Part shown: piece by piece, positions 63,294 through 64,000 of the stretch
Layout of the letters: every line of letters begins with the position of its first letter
Position numbering within the stretch: the stretch's first letter is position 1
Origin: Leptospiraceae bacterium UBA2033
GTDB taxonomy: Bacteria; Spirochaetota; Leptospiria; Leptospirales; Leptospiraceae
DNA: 64,000 nt
Assembly (NCBI GenBank): GCA_002333425.1
Contig: DDBL01000097.1
Location: forward strand, 47,253-111,252
Direction of reading: 5' to 3'
The notes under the pieces: model-generated
What the model was told of the DNA's origin: nothing
Seen by the model: the letters and a program-made list of their open reading frames with translations, nothing else
Databases searched by the model: none
Made by a program: the position numbers and the translations under genes

Positions 63294-64000
63294 ATGAAAC
63301 TTATCATTTCTTTTTTTATACTAACTTTATTTTTTTGCAACGGAAAACAAAATGAATCTTCTGTTCAAGAAACCGATAAAAAAATCCCAGACACACTCCT
63401 TCTAAAAGTAAACTACTTCGAAGGAAATGTGAGCATAACTCGAGATAAAGTTGAAATAAAAATAACAAAGGATTTAGAATTAGAAAAAGAGGATATTATA
63501 AAAACTGGTGAAAATAGTTCTTTAGAATTGCTCCTTGGCATAGAAGATGTTATCAAACTCGCACCTAACTCGGAAATAACTGTTACCAATGTATTAAACC
63601 TCGAAGGCAATACAAACACACATATTTCGGTAAACTACGGCAAAATACTGACAGCGATAACTAACAACGAAGATCATCAAATAACTCTTATAACTCCCAA
63701 TCTGCTTACTTCTATCAAAGAAAGTATTTTACTCACCCAAGTAACTCCAAAAGACACTAAAAATAAACCAAGTGTATGCGATAAAACTACCTGCCTTACA
63801 ATACTAAATGTATTAAATGGAACAACCCTTGTAAAAATAAATTCTAGTGCAAGTGAACTAAAATTAGAAAAGAATAATCGTATTTCTATTTTTAACGAAA
63901 ATGAATTAGCGCAAAATATGATTTTGCCTATAGACAAAAATTCTTTTCCTGATATAAAAAATATGCTCACATTTCAAAACAGTGAACAAAGAATTGATCC
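63294..64000 (+). CDS. FecR-domain lipoprotein (C-terminus outside window)
   Basis: The first 235 residues of a protein that continues beyond the window. The signal peptide ends LTLFFC, a lipobox, with GGAG upstream of the ATG at 63294. A FecR-like domain follows: YFEGNVSITRD, then LELEKEDIIKTGENSSLELLL and IKLAPNSEITVTN show the G-V-x-I, gD-x-I-x-TG and L-pNS-x-I-x-V pattern. In Leptospira such proteins are often surface lipoproteins; a regulatory role is unlikely without a sigma-factor partner. Confidence 0.75.
   Translation, partial: MKLIISFFILTLFFCNGKQNESSVQETDKKIPDTLLLKVNYFEGNVSITRDKVEIKITKDLELEKEDIIKTGENSSLELLLGIEDVIKLAPNSEITVTNVLNLEGNTNTHISVNYGKILTAITNNEDHQITLITPNLLTSIKESILLTQVTPKDTKNKPSVCDKTTCLTILNVLNGTTLVKINSSASELKLEKNNRISIFNENELAQNMILPIDKNSFPDIKNMLTFQNSEQRID

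Overview
The window looks like a chromosome segment of a spirochaete of the family Leptospiraceae, possibly a Leptospira relative with an AT-rich genome. The evidence is the low G+C content, frequent TTG/GTG starts, many spirochaete-style lipoproteins with loose lipoboxes, a DUF1564 protein (a family I associate with Leptospira), DAP-type peptidoglycan synthesis genes and rich signalling (7TM-DISM/SpoIIE, Cache/cyclase, GAF/GGDEF, STAS, PilZ, Aer-type receptor). Most of the window is densely packed housekeeping DNA; I see no prophage, CRISPR array or intact insertion sequence.

Layout. 0-5 kb: end of a DUF4261-like gene, rarA, a small Cys-rich protein, a dihydrofolate-reductase-like protein, a decayed IS3 transposase, thiL and a J-domain protein. 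5-12 kb: a trans-sulfuration enzyme, then a + strand run with an SGNH hydrolase, two related lipoproteins, a lipoprotein esterase and a 7TM-DISM/SpoIIE/TPR sensor. 12-24 kb: FabG-like reductase, HATPase regulator, TPR and secreted proteins, Cache-adenylate cyclase, GerMN protein, trpC, STAS protein, murD, PilZ protein, an SDR and initiator tRNA-Met. 24-31 kb: GGDEF protein, a double-DTG aspartyl-protease-like lipoprotein, mnmA, a large ATP-grasp/FMN-dehydrogenase fusion, a phasin-like protein and a chalcone-isomerase-like protein. 31-35 kb: nitrite module nirC-nirB-nirD. 35-46 kb: an Aer-like receptor split at a T10 tract, then a Ppx/GppA-like lipoprotein leading into rsmH-ftsL-murE-mraY-ftsW-murG-murC. 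46-54 kb: thioesterase, DUF1564, acyl-CoA dehydrogenase, RetSat-like oxidoreductase, MarR/thioesterase operon with a perfect palindromic operator, and an MFS transporter. 54-64 kb: small lipoprotein, yqeK-nadD-proA, a radical SAM enzyme, a nucleosidase-mutS-trpF block and a FecR-domain lipoprotein running off the end.

The most interesting non-coding signal is a set of dispersed imperfect inverted repeats with a 'CCAC-GGAGGCAC-GGAGACAC' or 'CCACCGATGGACACCGA' beat. At least six full copies and one half copy lie between genes; one copy has transposon-like ends and the half copy forms the leader of the fusion gene. The most interesting coding signals are the T10 split in the Aer-like receptor, the ATP-grasp/FMN fusion, the Ppx/GppA-like lipoprotein fused transcriptionally to the division/cell-wall cluster, and a Glu-to-Asp change at the catalytic-base position of the acyl-CoA dehydrogenase. 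All functional calls are from reading the sequence; no database search was run.
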